This document shows, piece by piece, positions 6,553-15,886 of a DNA stretch of 64,000 bases (within the stretch, counting starts at the first letter, position 1; each line of letters opens with the position of its first letter). The notes under the pieces are model-generated. The model did not search any database. It saw nothing but the letters and a program-made list of their open reading frames with translations, and was not told the DNA's origin. Where the stretch lies: the IMG/VR virus record IMGVR_UViG_3300021375_000017, positions 1 through 64,000 of that record; one strand, given 5' to 3'. The position numbers were made by a program, and so were the translations under genes. This DNA is from a virus.

Positions 6553-8745
6553 ATGGCGACTCCTCAATTATCTCCAGGCTTAATTGTCAGAGAAGTTGAC
6601 TTAACAGTAGGAAGAGCAGATAACGTTCTTGATAACATCGGTGCAATTGCCGGTCCATTTGAACTTGGACCAGTAAATGAGGCGATTGACATCACGACAG
6701 AACAAGAACTCATTAATTCCTTTGGTAAGCCACTTTCTACTGACAGACAGTATGAGTACTGGATGACGGCATCTTCCTACCTGTCGTATGGTGGTGTACT
6801 TAAGGTGGCCAGAGTTGCTGGTTCTACATTGGGTAACTCCAATGCTGGTGCTGGAGTTGCCTCTACATCGATGACTGGTAATGGTAGAATTGATAACTAC
6901 GATGACTACCAGGCCAATCACACAACTGATACTACTTGGAACTACGCAGCTAAGAACCCTGGTAAGTGGGCAAACAATCTGAAAGTATGTGTTATTGATA
7001 ATGCTGCTGACCAAACAATTGGAATCAATACTACTAACCCTGGTACCAGTGGAGCACTGGTTGGTAACGGTGTTACTGTAAGTCTCAGTGGTGTTGTTAT
7101 TCCTGGTGCAGGTACTACTTCAGTATTCAACGGTTACCTCAAAGGTATTATTACTGGTGTTACAACTGATGCCACTAGTGGTGCTAGTTCAATTGACGTT
7201 AAAATTGTTTCCAGAGTTTCTGGAAGCACCGAAACTAAAATCAATTATCAACAGAGTAATAGTGCTGCATCAATCGCAGTTTCTGACACTGTAAACTTTG
7301 TTAATAACTCTGGTATCAGCACAGGTACTTCACAAGCAGCAACAACTTCTGTTGACTGGTATGATCAACAAAGTCTTGGACTCACCAATTCCACAGTTTT
7401 TTGGAAGTCAATTGCACCGAGACCAGTAGCGTCAAACTATGTTACTCAGAGAAAAGGTGGAAATGACGGTATTCACGTTGTAGTTGTTGATGACACTGGT
7501 TCAGTAACAGGTATTCAAGGAAACATCCTTGAGAAGTTTACGAATCTTTCTAAGGCAGTAGATGCTACCTCTGATGGTAACGCGCCAACGAAGACTTACT
7601 ATAAGAACTTTGTTGCTGACAATTCAGCATACATTTATGCAGGTAAGAATCCTTCACAAGAAGCTGATACTTATTGGAACACTAGTCCATTGGCTTCAGG
7701 TTTCTCTGCGGCATTCACTCCAATCACAACTGGAGCAGGTCTTTGGGGATTAGAAGCACAGGGTGTTACCTTCTCTTCTATTGGTTCAGTAAGTTACACC
7801 TTTACTGGTGGTGTTGATTATTCCGCAAACGGTGGAATGGAGGCTCAACTGGGAGACTTGAACACTGCTTACGATTTGTTCTCTAATAAAGATGAGATCG
7901 AAGTTGATTACGTGATCATGGGTCCTGGTTTGAGTGATGAGTCACAATCACAAGCCAAGGCAAATAAAGTCATCTCTATTGCTGAGGCGAGAAAAGATTG
8001 TGTTGCAACTGTGTCACCACACAGAGCAAACGTTGTTAATGTTACCAACACAACCACTGCTACAAGTAATCTGTTGAGATACTACTCACCACTTACTTCT
8101 TCATCGTATGCAGTCTTTGATAGTGGTTATAAGTATACTTTTGATAGATTCAATAACGAGTTCAGATACATTCCATGTAACGGTGATGTTGCTGGACTGA
8201 TGACTAGAACTAACCTGGTTGCCTTCCCATGGTTCTCACCTGCAGGTACTCAAAGAGGAACTCTGAATAATGCCATCAAGTTGGCATATAATCCCACTAA
8301 GGCTCAAAGAGATCAACTTTATCCTGCAAGAGTTAACTCCATCATCAATCAAAAAGGTAGTGGAATCATTCTCTTCGGTGATAAGACTGGTCTTGGTTAC
8401 GCTTCTGCATTCGACAGAATCAACGTAAGAAGACTGTTCCTCACAGTTGAACAGGCACTTGAAGGAGCTGCAAATTCTCAACTCTTTGAGCTCAATGATA
8501 GTAACACAAGGTCGAATTTCGTTAACATTGTTGAACCATACTTGAGAGATGTTCAGGCTAAGAGGGGTGTTTACGACTTCCTCATTGTTTGTGATGATAC
8601 CAACAATACTCCTGAAGTAATTGACAACAATGAGTTTAGGGCAGACATCTACCTGAAACCAACCAAGTCGATTAACTTTGTCACTCTCACCTTCATTGCT
8701 ACAAGAACTGGTGTCCAGTTCTCTGAAGTTGCAGGTCGTGGTTAA
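6553..8745 (+). CDS. 18: tail sheath protein gp18
   Basis: A 730-residue contractile sheath subunit. The N-terminus SPGLIVREVDLT is the conserved entry strand of myovirus sheath proteins, and the C-terminal ~250 residues (from about YNPTKAQRDQLYPARVNSI to IYLKPTKSINFVTLTFIATR) form the conserved core that packs around the tube. Length is somewhat above T4 gp18 (659), with a Gly/Ser/Thr-rich insertion around residues 150-290 expected to form the variable outer domain. It is followed directly by the tail tube gene. Function: polymerises around gp19 and contracts to drive DNA injection. Confidence 0.95.
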   Translation: MATPQLSPGLIVREVDLTVGRADNVLDNIGAIAGPFELGPVNEAIDITTEQELINSFGKPLSTDRQYEYWMTASSYLSYGGVLKVARVAGSTLGNSNAGAGVASTSMTGNGRIDNYDDYQANHTTDTTWNYAAKNPGKWANNLKVCVIDNAADQTIGINTTNPGTSGALVGNGVTVSLSGVVIPGAGTTSVFNGYLKGIITGVTTDATSGASSIDVKIVSRVSGSTETKINYQQSNSAASIAVSDTVNFVNNSGISTGTSQAATTSVDWYDQQSLGLTNSTVFWKSIAPRPVASNYVTQRKGGNDGIHVVVVDDTGSVTGIQGNILEKFTNLSKAVDATSDGNAPTKTYYKNFVADNSAYIYAGKNPSQEADTYWNTSPLASGFSAAFTPITTGAGLWGLEAQGVTFSSIGSVSYTFTGGVDYSANGGMEAQLGDLNTAYDLFSNKDEIEVDYVIMGPGLSDESQSQAKANKVISIAEARKDCVATVSPHRANVVNVTNTTTATSNLLRYYSPLTSSSYAVFDSGYKYTFDRFNNEFRYIPCNGDVAGLMTRTNLVAFPWFSPAGTQRGTLNNAIKLAYNPTKAQRDQLYPARVNSIINQKGSGIILFGDKTGLGYASAFDRINVRRLFLTVEQALEGAANSQLFELNDSNTRSNFVNIVEPYLRDVQAKRGVYDFLIVCDDTNNTPEVIDNNEFRADIYLKPTKSINFVTLTFIATRTGVQFSEVAGRG

Positions 8746-8783
8746 TAACTATTACAAATATCTAAAACAGGAGTACTAAACCA

Positions 8784-9416
8784 ATGGCAGAAGCAAAAAC
8801 CATTTCTCAATTCAAATCAAAATTGGCGGGTGGTGCAGCCCGTAACAATTTATTTGAAGTTTCAATCCCTTCGTTTCCTTCAGCAATAAGTGATGCTTGG
8901 AACTCTGGTGACAATGGTGAGAACGGAGTTTTTAAATTCCTCTGTAAGGCAGCCAACCTTCCAGCATCAACCGTTGCCGCCATCGATATTCCTTTCAGAG
9001 GTAGAAATCTGAAAGTTGCTGGTGACAGAACGTTTGCTGATTGGACCGTCACCGTCATGAATGACGAAGACTTCAAACTCAGAACCGCTTTTGAAAAGTG
9101 GTCTAATGTTCTTAGTAAATTGGAAGACAACACAGGTGTAACGAATCCAGGTTCTTACATGACTGATGCATATGTCCAACAACTTGGTAGAGGACGTGAG
9201 AAGTTCTCCACTTCAAACGGTGGTGGTGAACATTCTGTTCTTAGAACTTATAAGTTCTATGACATTTGGCCAAATGACATCAGTGCAATTGATTTGAACT
9301 ATGATTCAGCCAATTCAATCGAAACATTCACTGTAAACTTCAGTGTTCAATACTTCACCATCGGTGAATCACCTGAATCCAACACTGGTTCTGCGACAGA
9401 AGAATTGATTCGTTGA
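8784..9416 (+). CDS. 19: tail tube protein gp19
   Basis: A 210-residue inner tail tube subunit, longer than T4 gp19 (163). The protein begins with a short amphipathic leader, then RNNLFEVSIPSFP, FKFLCKAANLPAS, DWTVTVMNDEDFKLR and YDIWPNDISAIDLNY, a pattern that fits the myoviral tube beta-barrel. A GGAG ribosome-binding site lies upstream (aacaggagtac). It sits between the sheath and portal genes, as in all T4-like phages. Hexameric rings stack to make the DNA conduit. Confidence 0.93.
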   Translation: MAEAKTISQFKSKLAGGAARNNLFEVSIPSFPSAISDAWNSGDNGENGVFKFLCKAANLPASTVAAIDIPFRGRNLKVAGDRTFADWTVTVMNDEDFKLRTAFEKWSNVLSKLEDNTGVTNPGSYMTDAYVQQLGRGREKFSTSNGGGEHSVLRTYKFYDIWPNDISAIDLNYDSANSIETFTVNFSVQYFTIGESPESNTGSATEELIR

Positions 9417-9422
9417 TAAATA
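9415..9422 (+). promoter_or_regulatory. T4-like late promoter (GATAAATA) for gp20
   Basis: GATAAATA overlaps the gp19 stop codon and lies 31 bp upstream of the portal ATG at 9454. Confidence 0.5.
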
Positions 9423-9453
9423 CTAGAACAGAAGTTTCTAGTCAATAATAATA

Positions 9454-11121
9454 ATGGCGAGATTATTTGGATTCTCAATTGAAGATAACGAAAAACCCTC
9501 ACCTGGCGTAGTATCTCCGGTTCCACCATCTAAGGATGATGGTTCCGAACACTATGTTAGTTCAGGGTTTTTTGGTTCATATGTAGATATTGAAGGGACA
9601 TATAAAACAGAAAACGACCTTATTCGTAGGTATCGTTCCATGGCACTCTATCCTGAGTGTGATAGTGCAATCGAAGATATTGTAAACGAAGCAATTGTCT
9701 CAGATACCAATGACAGTCCTGTTCAGATTGAACTATCTAATCTGAATGCCAGTGATGGTATTAAAAAGAAAGTCAGAGAAGAATTTAAGTATATTCTTGA
9801 GTTACTTGACTTTGATAAGAAGGCCCATGAAATCTTCCGTAACTGGTATATTGACGGAAGACTATACTACAACAAAGTAATTGATATAAAAAAACCTGAA
9901 GAAGGTATTCAAGAACTGAGATATATTGACGCTTCTAAGATGAAGTATGTCAGACAGTTGAAGAAGAAAGGTAAGGATAGTGTTCAAACAGCACAAAACC
10001 AGTTCACAAGTAGTGAAGGGACTGGATATGACTTTCCAGAAATTGAAGAATATTTCATCTATACACCAGGTGGTCAAGGTGGAAACAGTTCTGCTTCTGG
10101 ATATGGTGGTGCTGTAAAAGGTATTAAGATGACCAAGGATTCGGTCACTTATTGTACCTCTGGATTGGTAGATAGAAATAAAGGTAATACTCTTTCCTGG
10201 TTGCATAAGTCAATCAAACCTCTTAATCAGTTGATGATGATTGAGGATTCCCTTGTTATCTACAGAATTTCAAGAGCTCCTGAAAGAAGAATCTTCTATA
10301 TCGATGTTGGTAACCTTCCTAAGATGAAGGCGGAACAGTATCTTCGTGATGTTATGATGAGGTATCGTAACAAACTGGTATATAACGCAGACACTGGTGA
10401 AATCAAGGATGATAAAAAGTTCATGTCTATGATGGAAGACTTCTGGCTTCCTAGACGTGAAGGTGGTCGTGGTACTGAGATTACTACACTTCCTGGTGGT
10501 CAGAACCTTGGTGAAATCACTGATATCAATTACTTCCAAAGGAAACTTTATAGAGCATTGAATGTTCCTGAGACTAGAATTGAAGGAGAAGGTGGTGGTA
10601 TGTCACTGGGCCGTTCTTCTGAAATCCTGAGAGATGAAGTCAAGTTCTCCAAGTTTGTTGGAAGAATGAGAAAGAGATTCTCTGCAATGTTCAGTGATAT
10701 GTTGAAGACTCAACTTATCCTGAAGAATGTCATTACTCCCGAAGATTGGGAGTACATGAATGATCATATCCAGTATGACTTCCTATATGACAATCACTTT
10801 GCAGAACTGAAAGAAGCAGAACTTCTGACTGAGAGACTTAATCTTCTTCAGACTGTTGAACCTTACATCGGTAGATTCTATTCACAGGATTATGTAAGAA
10901 GACATGTTCTTCACCAAACTGATAGTGATATCTTTGAACAAGACACTCTTATTGAAAAAGAAATTGAGAACGGTGTCATTCCTGACCCTAATGCAATGGT
11001 AGATCCTATGGCAATGGAAGGTGGTGAGGCATTACCACCAGGTCAAGAATCATCTGGTGACCCAATTCAGGCACCTCCAATTCCCAAAGATCCCGATATG
11101 GGTGGTCAGGGAGTCATCTAA
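9454..11121 (+). CDS. 20: portal vertex protein gp20
   Basis: A 555-residue dodecameric portal (T4 gp20 is 524). Recognisable stretches are YKTENDLIRRYRSMALYPE, CDSAIEDIVNEAIV, NWYIDGRLYYNK, the YRISRAPERRIFYIDVGNLP core, and NVPETRIEGEGGGMSLGR, all hallmarks used for g20 environmental surveys of cyanophages. The C-terminus is acidic and rich in Pro, Gly and Met. It nucleates head assembly, docks the terminase and forms the DNA channel. The small scaffold-like gene at 11149 follows. Confidence 0.96.
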   Translation: MARLFGFSIEDNEKPSPGVVSPVPPSKDDGSEHYVSSGFFGSYVDIEGTYKTENDLIRRYRSMALYPECDSAIEDIVNEAIVSDTNDSPVQIELSNLNASDGIKKKVREEFKYILELLDFDKKAHEIFRNWYIDGRLYYNKVIDIKKPEEGIQELRYIDASKMKYVRQLKKKGKDSVQTAQNQFTSSEGTGYDFPEIEEYFIYTPGGQGGNSSASGYGGAVKGIKMTKDSVTYCTSGLVDRNKGNTLSWLHKSIKPLNQLMMIEDSLVIYRISRAPERRIFYIDVGNLPKMKAEQYLRDVMMRYRNKLVYNADTGEIKDDKKFMSMMEDFWLPRREGGRGTEITTLPGGQNLGEITDINYFQRKLYRALNVPETRIEGEGGGMSLGRSSEILRDEVKFSKFVGRMRKRFSAMFSDMLKTQLILKNVITPEDWEYMNDHIQYDFLYDNHFAELKEAELLTERLNLLQTVEPYIGRFYSQDYVRRHVLHQTDSDIFEQDTLIEKEIENGVIPDPNAMVDPMAMEGGEALPPGQESSGDPIQAPPIPKDPDMGGQGVI

Positions 11122-11148
11122 ATACCAATGTAATGAAATCATTTAGAC

Positions 11149-11367
11149 ATGGATGAACTTATGGATCTTTTGGTGACGGACGGTAGTTCTTCCCAAATTA
11201 GTGATCATATTAAAGATATTCTTTTTGCAAAGAGTGCAGAAAATATTGAAACAATAAGACCAAATGTAGCAGCATCAATCTTTGATGGTGATGTGAATCT
11301 TGATCCTGAAGAAGGTGAAGAAGAATTTGTATCTGATGTTAATTTTGAACCAGAAACAGAAGAATAA
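11149..11367 (+). CDS. small prohead core protein (gp67-like)
   Basis: A 72-residue acidic protein: an N-terminal helix (MDELMDLLVTDGS), a central KSAENIETIRPNVAASIFDG segment like the end of T4 gp67, then a run of Asp and Glu. Position between portal and prohead protease is where gp67/gp68 core proteins sit in T4-like phages. It is probably a scaffold component degraded by gp21. The family call rests mainly on synteny and charge. Confidence 0.6.
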   Translation: MDELMDLLVTDGSSSQISDHIKDILFAKSAENIETIRPNVAASIFDGDVNLDPEEGEEEFVSDVNFEPETEE

Positions 11368-11373
11368 TAAATA
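11366..11373 (+). promoter_or_regulatory. possible late promoter (AATAAATA)
   Basis: AATAAATA lies 30 bp upstream of the ATG at 11404 and overlaps the previous stop. The first base departs from the T4 consensus. Confidence 0.4.
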
Positions 11374-11403
11374 ACTATTATACAACAATTGTAATTAAAG
11401 ATA

Positions 11404-11952
11404 ATGGCGACCAAACCAGTAGGTGTAAATACAACTTTTGCAACAAGTTCTTCTTCAGCACAATCTGTAGTTTTTGCACATCAGAGTGATTCTTTAAGAG
11501 TTGTGGCAGAAGGTGTTGGTGTTCATGTTGCATTCGGCACTAATCCAACCGCAACAGTCGATGATTTCTACGTTTCCTCCTTTGAGGCAACTGAAATTTC
11601 ATTAGGACCTGTTGCAACAAATAGAATTGTTGGTATCACTACTGGTACTAAAACAACACTTGATTTTCCAGAGGGACAGGCTTCACCATTTGTTGTGGGT
11701 GATTCAGTTACACTTACTGTATCTGGTGTTTCTGCCTTTGACTTTGAACATAAGATTGTAGATGAGGTTAAGACATCATCGAGAGTTGATGGATATTACA
11801 GTACAAGAATTGTTGTCAATCACGACTCTAGTTCTGTTACTGACGTTTATGACCAAAACAACTGGGCACAATTGAGAGGTTCTTTCAAAGTTGCCGTCAA
11901 GACTAATGCCGGAACTGGTACCGTCTTTTTACAACAAGTACAAGTATCCTGA
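11404..11952 (+). CDS. hypothetical structural protein
   Basis: A 182-residue protein of mostly beta character (Ser/Thr/Val-rich, for example NRIVGITTGTKTTLDFP and VVGDSVTLTVSG), with no catalytic motif and no transmembrane segment. It lies in the head-assembly cluster between the gp67-like gene and the prohead protease and has its own possible late promoter. It may be a capsid decoration or head-associated protein. I do not recognise a named family. Confidence 0.65.
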   Translation: MATKPVGVNTTFATSSSSAQSVVFAHQSDSLRVVAEGVGVHVAFGTNPTATVDDFYVSSFEATEISLGPVATNRIVGITTGTKTTLDFPEGQASPFVVGDSVTLTVSGVSAFDFEHKIVDEVKTSSRVDGYYSTRIVVNHDSSSVTDVYDQNNWAQLRGSFKVAVKTNAGTGTVFLQQVQVS

Positions 11953-11960
11953 GAAAACAA

Positions 11961-12611
11961 ATGAAACTCATCAGAGAAGAAATCGAATCAGTTGAATTTA
12001 TCGTTGAAGAACGTAACGGTAAGAAGAATATGTTCATTGAAGGTATCTTCCTTCAAGGGGATATCTGTAATCGTAATGGAAGAATGTATCAGATGGAAGG
12101 CCTGAGAAAGGAAGTCCAAAGATACACAGAAAACCATATCAATTCTGGAAGAGCCCTTGGAGAACTGGGTCATCCTGACGGTCCTACTGTCAATCTTGAT
12201 AGAGTTTCTCACAAAATCATTTCACTTAAGGAAAGTGGAACAAACTTCATTGGTAAGGCGAAGATTCTCTCTACCCCCATGGGTAAAATTGCAGAATCAC
12301 TTATCTCTGAAGGAGTAAAACTTGGTGTCTCTTCTAGAGGTATTGGTTCACTCAAACAAACAAGAGAGGGTGTGAATGTAGTTGGTGATGACTTTATGTT
12401 GGCAACAGCCGCTGATATTGTTGCTGATCCTTCTGCTCCTGATGCTTTCGTCGAAGGTATCATGGAAGGTAAAAATTGGGTATGGGATGGTGGTATCCTT
12501 AGGGAACAACAAGCTGCCAAAACATATAAGCAAATTAATACACTTGTCACACAAAAACAATTGGACGAACAGAAACTTAATCTGTTTAACGATTTTTTAA
12601 ACAATCTGTGA
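11961..12611 (+). CDS. 21: prohead core protease gp21
   Basis: A 216-residue serine protease (T4 gp21 is 212). The conserved GELGHPDGP places the catalytic His at residue 71, and LGVSSRGIGS places the nucleophile Ser at about 124-125, the arrangement of herpes/T4-type prohead proteases. It cleaves scaffold, core and major capsid precursors after a (Leu/Ile)-x-Glu motif during head maturation. Its likely substrates gp22 and gp23 follow immediately. The start at 11961 follows a GAG-containing ribosome-binding site. Confidence 0.94.
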   Translation: MKLIREEIESVEFIVEERNGKKNMFIEGIFLQGDICNRNGRMYQMEGLRKEVQRYTENHINSGRALGELGHPDGPTVNLDRVSHKIISLKESGTNFIGKAKILSTPMGKIAESLISEGVKLGVSSRGIGSLKQTREGVNVVGDDFMLATAADIVADPSAPDAFVEGIMEGKNWVWDGGILREQQAAKTYKQINTLVTQKQLDEQKLNLFNDFLNNL

Positions 12612-12625
12612 TAAGAATAACAAAT

Positions 12626-12633
12626 TATAAATA
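12626..12633 (+). promoter_or_regulatory. T4-like late promoter (TATAAATA) for gp22-gp23
   Basis: An exact TATAAATA lies 38 bp upstream of the scaffold ATG, with a strong ribosome-binding site (cggagtaag) between them. No TATAAATA is visible directly upstream of gp23, so this one may drive both genes. Confidence 0.65.
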
Positions 12634-12671
12634 AATATAGATTATACATAGGTTAATCGGAGTAAGTTCAA

Positions 12672-13733
12672 ATGTCTCGTGGAGATTTACAAGAAATGGA
12701 GCAATCTAAGACTGCTGTGAATGCGAACGCAAAACCTGCTGAGGGTATGCCGAAGCTTTCAAATCCTGGCGAAGGGTTGTCTGGTTCATACGAAGATCTT
12801 GGTGGTCCTACCCCTGAGAACTACAGTCCTACTAACGATTCTGCAAAGCTCAAAGAGCCTAAGATCGCTACTGTCAAGGATGTAGTAAACAAGGGTGCTA
12901 AACCTGCAGATCCAATGAAGAAGATGGCCAAAGAAGAAATCGAATCAGAAGAAGAGGTTCTTGAAGAGGATCAAGTCACTACTGATGAGGTTGTTGCTGA
13001 AGTTGAAGAGTATGACATCGATGAAGATGTTAATGCCCTCCTCGGTGGCGAAGAACTTTCCGAAGAGTTTAGAGAAAAAGCCAAAACAATTTTTGAAGCG
13101 GCTTTGACTTCTAAAGTCAAAGAAATCCAGGAAACCCTGGAAACACAATACGCAGAAGCACTTGCTGAAGAAGCACAATCCCAAAAGGCCCAACTTCAAG
13201 AGCGTGTTGATTCCTATCTTGAGTACGTTGCTCAAGAATGGATGTCTGAGAACCAACTCGCTATCGAGCATGGTTTGAAGACTGAAATGACTGAATCATT
13301 CCTTGGTGGAATGAAGAGTCTTTTTGAAGAACATTATGTAACTATTCCTGAAGATAAATATGATGTGCTTGAGAGCATGGTAGAAAAACTTGATGATATG
13401 GAGACAAAACTCAACGAGCAGATTGAGAAGAACATCTCCCTTAATGGCCGTCTTGCAGAGTCGGTTGCCGATGGAATCCTTGATTCCGTTTCAGAGGGTC
13501 TTGCATCAACTCAGAAAGAGAAGCTCGCTTCACTTGCCGAAAGTGTTGAGTTTGAAAGTGAAGAAGAGTATCGTGAAAAGCTGGAGACTCTGAAGGAGTC
13601 GTACTTCTCCAGAACAGCTACAGCAAAATCAGAAGCCCCACAAACAATTTCTGAAGGAGTTGATTCAACTCCAGCACCCGTTGGTTCGTCCATGGATGCC
13701 TATCTCAGAACGTTGGGTGCATTCAAAAAGTGA
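12672..13733 (+). CDS. 22: prohead scaffold core protein gp22
   Basis: A 353-residue, strongly acidic, mostly helical protein. A disordered N-terminus (residues 1-80) precedes long Glu/Lys-rich helices, for example EFREKAKTIFEAALTSKVKE and EEHYVTIPEDKYDVLESMVE. The ending VDSTPAPVGSSMDAYLRTLG is typical of cyanophage gp22. Several (L/I)xE sites are present that the prohead protease could use. It forms the internal core around which gp23 assembles and is then digested to peptides. It sits between gp21 and gp23 as in T4. Confidence 0.92.
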   Translation: MSRGDLQEMEQSKTAVNANAKPAEGMPKLSNPGEGLSGSYEDLGGPTPENYSPTNDSAKLKEPKIATVKDVVNKGAKPADPMKKMAKEEIESEEEVLEEDQVTTDEVVAEVEEYDIDEDVNALLGGEELSEEFREKAKTIFEAALTSKVKEIQETLETQYAEALAEEAQSQKAQLQERVDSYLEYVAQEWMSENQLAIEHGLKTEMTESFLGGMKSLFEEHYVTIPEDKYDVLESMVEKLDDMETKLNEQIEKNISLNGRLAESVADGILDSVSEGLASTQKEKLASLAESVEFESEEEYREKLETLKESYFSRTATAKSEAPQTISEGVDSTPAPVGSSMDAYLRTLGAFKK

Positions 13734-13777
13734 ATTTAATATTAATTCAAACAAAGCAAACTATTAGGTAAAAGCAA

Positions 13778-15208
13778 ATGTTTCAATCCGAACATCTGCA
13801 GGAAAAGTGGAGTCCACTTCTCGATTATGAGGGTCTTGATCCAATCAAAGACGCCCATCGTAGAAGCGTAACTGCAGTCCTGCTCGAGAACCAAGAGAAA
13901 TTCCTCCGTGAGGAGCAAGCATTCAGTCAGGGTATCAACCTGATGGAATCCCCCACTAACTCTGCAGGTAGTAACCCTGCTGGTTTTAGTGGTTCCGCAG
14001 CCGCAGCAGGTCCTGTTGCTGGTTTCGACCCCGTTCTGATCTCCTTGATCAGACGTTCAATGCCTAACCTGGTCGCATATGACCTGGCTGGTGTTCAACC
14101 AATGAATGGTCCTACTGGACTTATCTTTGCAATGCGTTCCCGCTACTCTGAGAGAGGTCAGGGTCAAGCTGGTGCAGAAGCACTGTTCAACGAAGCCGAT
14201 ACCGCCTATTCAGGTCAGGATGCTGGTTTCGATCTGACCGGTGGTATGACCGACGTTCGTGCTGGTCTTGGTACCACTGCTCAGTCCGGTTCTAACCCTG
14301 CTGTTCTTAACCCTGTTGGCACTGCCAACTCCGAAGGTTATGTCGTCGGTCAGGGTATGCAGACAGGTGATGCTGAAGCCCTTGATGGTGATGCAGCTAA
14401 CGCCTTCAACCAGATGGCCTTCTCGATCGAGAAAGTCACTGTAACCGCCAAGTCTAGAGCACTCAAGGCTGAGTACTCCTTGGAACTGGCACAAGACCTT
14501 AAGGCAATCCACGGTCTTAACGCTGAAGCAGAACTTGCTAACATCCTCTCTACTGAAATCCTTGCGGAAATCAACAGAGAAGTTATCAGAACAATCTACA
14601 AGGTTGCTGAGCAAGGTGCTGTTTCTAACACCGCAACTGCTGGTGTATTTGACCTGGACATCGACTCTAATGGTCGTTGGTCTGTTGAGAAGTTCAAAGG
14701 ACTTCTGTTCCAAATCGAAAGAGATGCCAACGCGATTGCACAACGCACTCGTAGAGGGAAAGGCAACATGGTTCTGTGTTCCGCAGACGTTGCTTCCGCT
14801 CTGACCATGGCTGGTATCCTTGATTACACCCCTGCATTGAATGCAAACCTGAATGTCGATGACACAGGTAACACATTCGCGGGTACAATCAACGGTAAGT
14901 TCCGCGTATACATCGATCCCTATTCTGCTAACCTTACCTCCGGTAATGCCGCAGGTGGTAACCAGTATTACGTCGTTGGTTATAAGGGTTCTTCACCTTA
15001 TGACGCAGGTCTGTTCTACTGTCCTTACGTTCCTCTTCAGATGGTTCGTGCAGTTGGAGAAAATAGTTTCCAACCAAAAATCGGTTTCAAAACGCGCTAT
15101 GGTTTGGTTGCCAACCCATTCGCAGAAGGAACCACACAGGGTCTTGGACGCCTCCGTGTCAACAGCAACCGCTACTACAGAAGAGTTGCAGTCAAAAATC
15201 TTATGTGA
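13778..15208 (+). CDS. 23: major capsid protein gp23
   Basis: A 476-residue T4-type major head protein. The N-terminal ~57 residues form a propeptide, and the LME at residues 55-57 fits the prohead protease consensus. It is followed by a small-residue linker GFSGSAAAAGPVAG, and then the HK97-fold body (LISLIRRSMPNLVAYDLAGV, GLIFAMRSRYSER, FSIEKVTVTAKSRALKAEYS, FKTRYGLVANPF). Codon use here is richer in C at third positions than in its neighbours, as expected for the most expressed gene. A double-hairpin terminator follows. Confidence 0.97.
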   Translation: MFQSEHLQEKWSPLLDYEGLDPIKDAHRRSVTAVLLENQEKFLREEQAFSQGINLMESPTNSAGSNPAGFSGSAAAAGPVAGFDPVLISLIRRSMPNLVAYDLAGVQPMNGPTGLIFAMRSRYSERGQGQAGAEALFNEADTAYSGQDAGFDLTGGMTDVRAGLGTTAQSGSNPAVLNPVGTANSEGYVVGQGMQTGDAEALDGDAANAFNQMAFSIEKVTVTAKSRALKAEYSLELAQDLKAIHGLNAEAELANILSTEILAEINREVIRTIYKVAEQGAVSNTATAGVFDLDIDSNGRWSVEKFKGLLFQIERDANAIAQRTRRGKGNMVLCSADVASALTMAGILDYTPALNANLNVDDTGNTFAGTINGKFRVYIDPYSANLTSGNAAGGNQYYVVGYKGSSPYDAGLFYCPYVPLQMVRAVGENSFQPKIGFKTRYGLVANPFAEGTTQGLGRLRVNSNRYYRRVAVKNLM

Positions 15209-15213
15209 GTCAC

Positions 15214-15262
15214 TGCCCTACGGGGCATCACATTCACAAGAGACCTTCGGGTCTCTTTTTTT
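15214..15262 (+). terminator. tandem hairpins and T-tract after gp23
   Basis: Two adjacent hairpins: TGCCC-TACG-GGGCA (15214-15227) and GAGACC-TTCG-GGTCTC (15240-15255), each capped by a stable UNCG-type tetraloop, the second followed by seven T. A strong intrinsic terminator. The upstream hairpin may also protect the gp23 mRNA 3' end. Confidence 0.88.
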
Positions 15263-15271
15263 ATGCTTACA

Positions 15272-15279
15272 TATAAATA
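15272..15279 (+). promoter_or_regulatory. T4-like late promoter (TATAAATA)
   Basis: An exact TATAAATA just after the gp23 terminator restarts late transcription. Because it ends at 15279, a TTG at 15281 cannot be in the transcript as a start, which supports the GTG at 15299 for the next gene. Confidence 0.65.
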
Positions 15280-15298
15280 GTTGAAAACAAATATAATA

Positions 15299-15886
15299 GT
15301 GGCTAATAATACATCTGGTGTAAGGATCGCTCAAAACAGTGGTCAACCCACTAGTAGAAACTTTCTGACTCCATCTGGATTTACTTTTCAGGTCCAAAGG
15401 GCACCTAAGGTTACCTATTACGGTAATCTAATAACCCTTCCTGGATTAGATTTACCATTTGTTGTTCAGAATACTTATCTCAAGGAAGTTCCATATCCTG
15501 GGGATGTTCTTGGATTTGAAGACCTAAGATTGAGGTTCTTGGTAGATTCAAATCTTGAAAACTACATGGAGATACAGAACTGGTTAAGAGGTTTAGGTTT
15601 CCCAGAAAGTCTTCAAGAAATTTATGACTTTCAAGATGAAGAAACTCCCTACAATAGAGGACAACCAGAAAAAAGTCAGTTGAACTTATATTCAGATGGT
15701 ACTTTGACTATACTTGATCAACTGAACAATCCTAAGTTCAAAGTGATATTTAATGACTTGTTTCCAATATCATTAACAACGTTGACCTTTGATGCCACTT
15801 TAACAAGTGAACAATTCTTTACAGCAGAGGTGGTTTTCAAGTATACTATATACGAAATACGTGAAATTGATTGTAGTCAATGTTAG
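15299..15886 (+). CDS. tail completion/structural protein, gp3-like by position
   Basis: A 195-residue protein if it starts at GTG 15299 (the promoter position argues against the TTG at 15281). It has the pattern RNFLTPSGFTFQVQRAPKV ... YPGDVLGFEDLRLRFLVD ... LENYMEIQNWLRGLGFPES, a tube-like beta-barrel seen in myovirus tail proteins. In cyanomyoviruses the gene between gp23 and uvsY is usually annotated gp3, the tail completion and sheath stabiliser protein. I follow that by synteny, but the sequence also resembles tail-tube/baseplate proteins, so the exact role is uncertain. Confidence 0.6.
   Translation: MANNTSGVRIAQNSGQPTSRNFLTPSGFTFQVQRAPKVTYYGNLITLPGLDLPFVVQNTYLKEVPYPGDVLGFEDLRLRFLVDSNLENYMEIQNWLRGLGFPESLQEIYDFQDEETPYNRGQPEKSQLNLYSDGTLTILDQLNNPKFKVIFNDLFPISLTTLTFDATLTSEQFFTAEVVFKYTIYEIREIDCSQC

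Noticed and set aside
12209-12649. Minus-strand ORF opposite gp21
   Set aside because: Cys/Leu/Ser-rich antisense product without motifs; complements the conserved protease frame.
14210-14743. Long minus-strand ORF inside gp23
   Set aside because: It is the antisense shadow of a highly expressed, GC3-richer gene. No family features, no ribosome-binding site and no promoter.
15281-15298. TTG start for the gp3-like gene
   Set aside because: It is one base downstream of the TATAAATA element, so it would not be inside the late transcript as a usable start.
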